The notes under the pieces: model-generated
What the model saw: only the letters and a program-made list of their open reading frames with translations
Told to the model about the DNA's origin: nothing
Databases searched by the model: none
From: Pisaster brevispinus
Taxonomy: Eukaryota; Echinodermata; Asteroidea; Forcipulatida; Asteriidae
DNA: 64,000 bases
NCBI GenBank assembly: GCA_023634235.1
Contig: JAMKCF010000012.1
Span: 16,811,884-16,875,883 of the forward strand
Reading direction: 5' to 3'
Program-made: the position numbers and the translations under genes
Shown: in pieces, positions 59,542 to 64,000 of the stretch
Position numbering within the stretch: the first letter of the stretch is position 1
How the letters are laid out: the number at the start of each line of letters is the position of its first letter

Positions 59542-62367
59542 GTTGTTGTTGTGGGCGGGGGGGGGGATGAACCGAGGATTTAAGTAAATTTACACTTATT
59601 TTCTAAAATACCCTTTCACTTATCTAAAATAATGCTGCCGAACCATTTCAATGCGAATGCGGCGAAAGGAGTTATTCCAATAACTTCATAAAAAAACAGC
59701 ATAGAAATGCAAATATGGCTGTTCCATTGTCCATCTTACCATGAATGACTTATTGCTCCATTATTGACTTCACATAATTTTGCCCGACACCTGTTTAAGT
59801 AGCATGGTCAATGTTAATTATAAGTGACAAGTAAGGTTTATTTTACGGTATTTAAATTGATTTTATGACCTCCAGATGCTGATTAATAAACAATCCTTTG
59901 CGAATGTGTAATGATTTTCTTTGCTGAAGGGTCGACAAATAATGTTGTTGTCAAGTAGTTGTGTATTTATATTTACATGGACCTTGATTAATGTACGGCA
60001 GTTTGAAACAAATGTTGTGATTCCGATGCCGAGTATAATTGTGTGCCCCCATTAATTCCCGTCCAGTTCAGCATTAGCATGTCATTTCTCTCAAAGAGAT
60101 AATTTGTAATGGAAATGTAAAACTTCGTACTTTATTTTATTATATTTATTTTTTTAAGGGGGGGGGGGGTGCGGTGGGGGAGTTGTAGAAACCAACTTTC
60201 ATCGTTGCTTATATTTAAACATTACACAAATATTTTGGTTTGTGCCTATACAAATCGTCACAGATTGGCCAGTTTTTAAAAATAAAAAGGTAGGCCTGCG
60301 CACTTACGTGAAAATAGCCCCAACCGATTTGTTTCAGCCGAATTCAGCCCGTCTTCGTTATAAACAGCTGTTTTGGCGGGGTACCAGTAAAATTTAAAAG
60401 CGAATTCTTTCAAAGATCCTTTGATCACAAGACTACGACCATTAGGTCATTGTCCCTTTAGAAAATGTTCGCCGAAAGCCAGAAAACAAAGGTCAACTCA
60501 GTTATTCATATTAAGAATTCCAGTTGCATATACGCCATCCTTGCATTAATATTTTCATTTAATTTCCGCGAGCGGAAAATCAACAGCTTATCTCGCTACG
60601 AACGCCGGGCCAACGGAGCGGGAAATATCACGCAGATGTTTTAAGTCTGTGCAAAATCAACACAAAAGTCAGAATCGAGCCCGTTGGTCAGGCTGCAAGA
60701 TGGGTAGATGAAGGGAGAGGGTGGTGGCGCAATTAGCGAGATGGTACGGGAAAAAAAAGCTACGAGCGACTCAAGCTGGACGCGTCGGTTTGGCCCATCA
60801 CGGGCCAGGAGGGACGTTGGATTGTCTGTCGCTGGTGGGACACATACAATCGTTCACCCCTTTTCGCCTCCTTAACACGAATAATCCTCCTCAAAAGAAA
60901 ATAGGGCTTAACTCTCTGTTCTTTAATTAAAGAATATAAATCCATGCAGTTGGGCTTTGCTCGCCTGAAACTGAAAGTGAGATTTTTTACACTGTGTCGC
61001 AGTGTTCATATTATTCGTATATGCACCCGGCCGGAGAGCCTCCGTAACTCCCACGTTAACCACCTCTTACTGTTGAGGTAACTGATGCAATTCCAACAAA
61101 TATTGAGCAAGGGGCGAAGACAATATCCATTGGAAGGGGGATGGTTCATCCCAACAGGGATACGTCGCCGTCGGGAGAGAGGGGTCGCGGCCCTCATCAA
61201 AACTTGACAGATACTGCTTTTCGATGGTGCGAAGTACTCTCAGCTCTTGATGCATCGCCGAAAACAACTCACATTTTAAGGTTTTTTTTAACGAACGAAT
61301 TTGACAGATGACAATGTTTCAAAACAAAACGGCGTGTAAAACTACTTTCGCGTAGGCCTTAATGCCCAGGAAACTGTTTGTAACGGTTCGAGATAATGTC
61401 AGCACACAAACCCTTGACGGGTTCCTTTTTGTGTGTGCTCTGTTTCAAATGAAAGTATTATATTTTCCTTGACTGGAGGAAAATAACGTCAGTCAATCAT
61501 TTCACAGTTTTTAACCATTATTTTGAAAAAAAACTTAAGCAAAAAACAACAACAACAACAACAAAAAGGACAACAAAAAACAAAAGCAAAAGTAAAACCA
61601 CATCAAAATCTTGATTCAATACAGACTTGAAGGGAACAAAGCAAAATCCACCAACTGGTCAAAGGTGCAACACAACCCCCACCCCCTCCCTCCCTTTCTT
61701 TTTGGCATGATAACAATTACTACTGGCCCATGTTGAAGCGATACATTAATTCTGGTCACGACTGAATTAACTTTTGTTGAATTCCTCGCGATTTGGAAGG
61801 GATTTATTCTCCCCATGTTTGCCGGAGTGCGCTTTCATTTTCTCCTCGACTTTCTCTTTCTGAAAGTCGCCCGCTTAATGGAAACCTCGCGCAGTAAAGG
61901 TTGATTTCTGCAATGCCTAATGGAAACTTATACTACAGTGACAAATCGCGGGGTCTTCGGAACATTCCGATTTGATGGAAAACACACAGAAAGAATGCTT
62001 TTAAATTTACGACGAGAAGCTACTTATTTCTTGTGATATTCGTTTGCATCGTTCTCAGATGCATAAATCGTTTCCATTGTGATTAGAAGATTCTTGTACG
62101 AGAAACTCACAGATAATAATGTAATGGTATGTTTTTTTCGCTTCTCATTTGTATTTGTAATTTTTTTTATGTGCAAAAAGGAAAACAGTATAACAAAACT
62201 CGGACCCTTTTTCTGATCCTATCACCTTTAATAATACCACGAACAACCTGAATGATACAAGTTGAGAATGTTTCGTCAGATCTCGTCCTCATTCCAACAA
62301 TCGCGAGAGATCTGCAGATGTGAACCCTAATGTATATTTTCAAATGTAAAAACAATCCAACATGAAA
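59542..62367. other. Non-coding stretch, nothing recognised
   Basis: G-tract at 60160-60171 and (CAA)n at about 61546-61563. The interval 60560-60640 (CCGCGAGCGG palindrome, CGGGAAATATCACGC) and 61830-61970 are sequence-complex and might be regulatory, but nothing proves it. Confidence 0.5.
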
Positions 62368-62400
62368 GAAGAAGAAGAAGAAGAAGAAGAAGAAGAAGAA
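62368..62400. repeat. (GAA)11 microsatellite
   Basis: Eleven GAA triplets in a row, followed by imperfect AAG/TAA triplets. Purine-rich on the plus strand. Confidence 0.5.
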
Positions 62401-64000
62401 TAATAAGAAGAAAAACAAACAAAACAATTTTTCTGCATAAGAACGACATTATATCCTCCAAAAACATGGTTGTAGATTAGCAGTTTGTCTTTTATTTTAC
62501 AATGTTCTTTAGAAAAAGTAGACTTAGGATTTATTTCATGATGAACAATTCAAAATGAAAGACTTACCGAAACGCCCAGTGTTTTCCTGTCTGTTTTCTG
62601 CTTTATCCTCGACGTTAGAAGCGAAGAGAGGTATGCACCAGTCGGTCCATTCATACATTAAGGTTAAGTCCAATGAATGTAACACCAAGGATAAGTCTCT
62701 ATGAGAGAAAGTCTTCTTTTCGCCGAAACGGAAATATTTATATCTCTAGATACGTCTTCTTCTCCTTTTTTTTGTGTTTTTTTGTTTTGCAATTTGTGCT
62801 AGCAGCTTCCTCAAGATTCCCTCCTCACGCGAGATGCGCAAACGCTTAGTCTTGACCAGAGCGAAAAGCGACCTCGCTTTTGTAGAGAGGTGCCTGGCTG
62901 CGTGGGACTAGTCCATTGTGATTTAGAGGGAAGAATTTGTATAATGCCATGCGAGCTGTGCGTTGTGCAGATTGACTGTGGCAATGAACATGGAATGTAG
63001 TGCGCATGGACATAGCAAATGTTTACAATTACATTTTCAAAATGTGTTTAATTTAAAACGTGCGTCTAAACTCGTAACCTACTTTATGTTCCGAGACATA
63101 CTTCTGTAAGATACAATGTCCACGCCCCATTACAAAATAAATAAATAAAATAAATAAAAAATGTGAATGCATTAAGCATTTTCTTTTACTTTATAAAGTT
63201 ATGGAAAGAGAAAACGAAGATGTATAAAAATAGGAACAAAAATATAAGTATCATATCGTTTTTTTGTTGTTTCTTACAATTTTATTTGTAAATTTTTCAA
63301 TTATTTTTTCTTTTTCGTTTTTCTCGTCTGTTTATCTTTGTCTTTCTTTCTTTCTTTCTTTTTTCTTTTTTTCTTCTGAAAACCCCCAGAATTCTTTCGT
63401 TTTTCAACTGAAATGTTCATTGTTCCACAATATAGGTTAAAATTAACATTTAAAATCTGTTGACTCCAGACGTGTTTGTTAATTTTACTGTTCAGTCCTT
63501 TTGGAATTGCTAATTGCAATGGTCTAGAACGACATGACCTTTCTGTTTTGCAACGGTTTAGTGAAACAACTAACAAAAACCGCGGCATGATTCAGTCAAA
63601 GATTGAAGAAGCTAAATGATTCAGCAAAGTTATTCAGAAACCATCTGATTCGTAATTAAGTTATTCAGTAATCTACCAAACAACCTACTGATCGTAATAT
63701 CAAACTGATAACAGACGAAACAATTTGATTGGGGTGTCTAGTACCATTTAGCAACTTTCCTCAGGGCTTACGTCATAAGATATACAATTAAATTACCTAG
63801 CGATTTGTGGGCGGGTATTGCCTATAAAACAGAGCACTGACTCTAAAGATATGACTAATGGTTGATTTTTGTTTAGTGATATTTTTTAGATAAATAGGAA
63901 TGAGGGGCTAAGGAAGAAGTTGTGACTTTTTTCTTCTTCACCAGAGTCATTTTAGAGCAAGGTCAAACGATAGAATGTGTCTGACACCTCATTTGTTTTC
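62401..64000. other. Non-coding stretch to the window end
   Basis: A TTTC simple repeat lies at about 63338-63360 and an AAATA-rich run at 63134-63160. No coding exon, RNA gene or known repeat is supported. Confidence 0.5.

Overview
The window is eukaryotic: one intact G protein-coupled receptor gene sits in a large non-coding, repeat-rich, AT-rich landscape with no operon-like packing. Several dispersed repeats look like families I recall as abundant in starfish genomes (Asteroidea, especially Asterias-like forcipulatids). These include 400-bp elements beginning AAAGGCAGGGCATAC, palindromic elements with CAGGGCCCAATTTCATAG ends, and tRNA-type SINE pieces. The assignment to a starfish rests on recall of those repeats plus the receptor type; no search was run.

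The only protein-coding gene I can defend lies at 8595-9995 on the minus strand. It is an uninterrupted 466-residue rhodopsin-class peptide receptor that most resembles GPR83 within the neuropeptide Y receptor-like group. A good splice acceptor and an in-frame stop lie just upstream of its start codon. The gene therefore probably has a 5' untranslated exon further upstream, beyond position 10062, that I could not locate.

From 1 to 8.6 kb there are fold-back repeats, a relic of a promoter-motif-carrying MITE, a 28-bp perfect palindrome and a CA-linked tandem duplication. From 10 to 21 kb there are a very recent 210-bp tandem duplication, hairpins, a small palindromic MITE and a 50-bp satellite of about 16 units. 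At 22.9-23.6 kb three elements are nested: a CRE/YY1/CCAAT-bearing MITE lies inside a 400-bp family, which lies inside a hAT-like MITE. From 25 to 34.4 kb there are SINE pieces, a 193-bp duplication, an almost fully palindromic element with tRNA-like B boxes on both strands, an intact 197-bp hAT-like MITE and further family copies. From 37 to 64 kb there are a 16-bp minisatellite with higher-order structure, a CACTG-ended MITE, two copies of a second 400-bp family, and microsatellites.

The most interesting pattern is a short motif at five distant places (13.3, 37.05, 44.6, 55.35 and 59.5 kb). It has a CTGAAGA-type box, a 19-20-nt hairpin and a GAAACGTC box. This looks like a hammerhead-ribozyme-like core of the sort linked to Penelope-like retroelements, and the hairpin keeps its register while its bases change. 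No host gene network can be read from the window.
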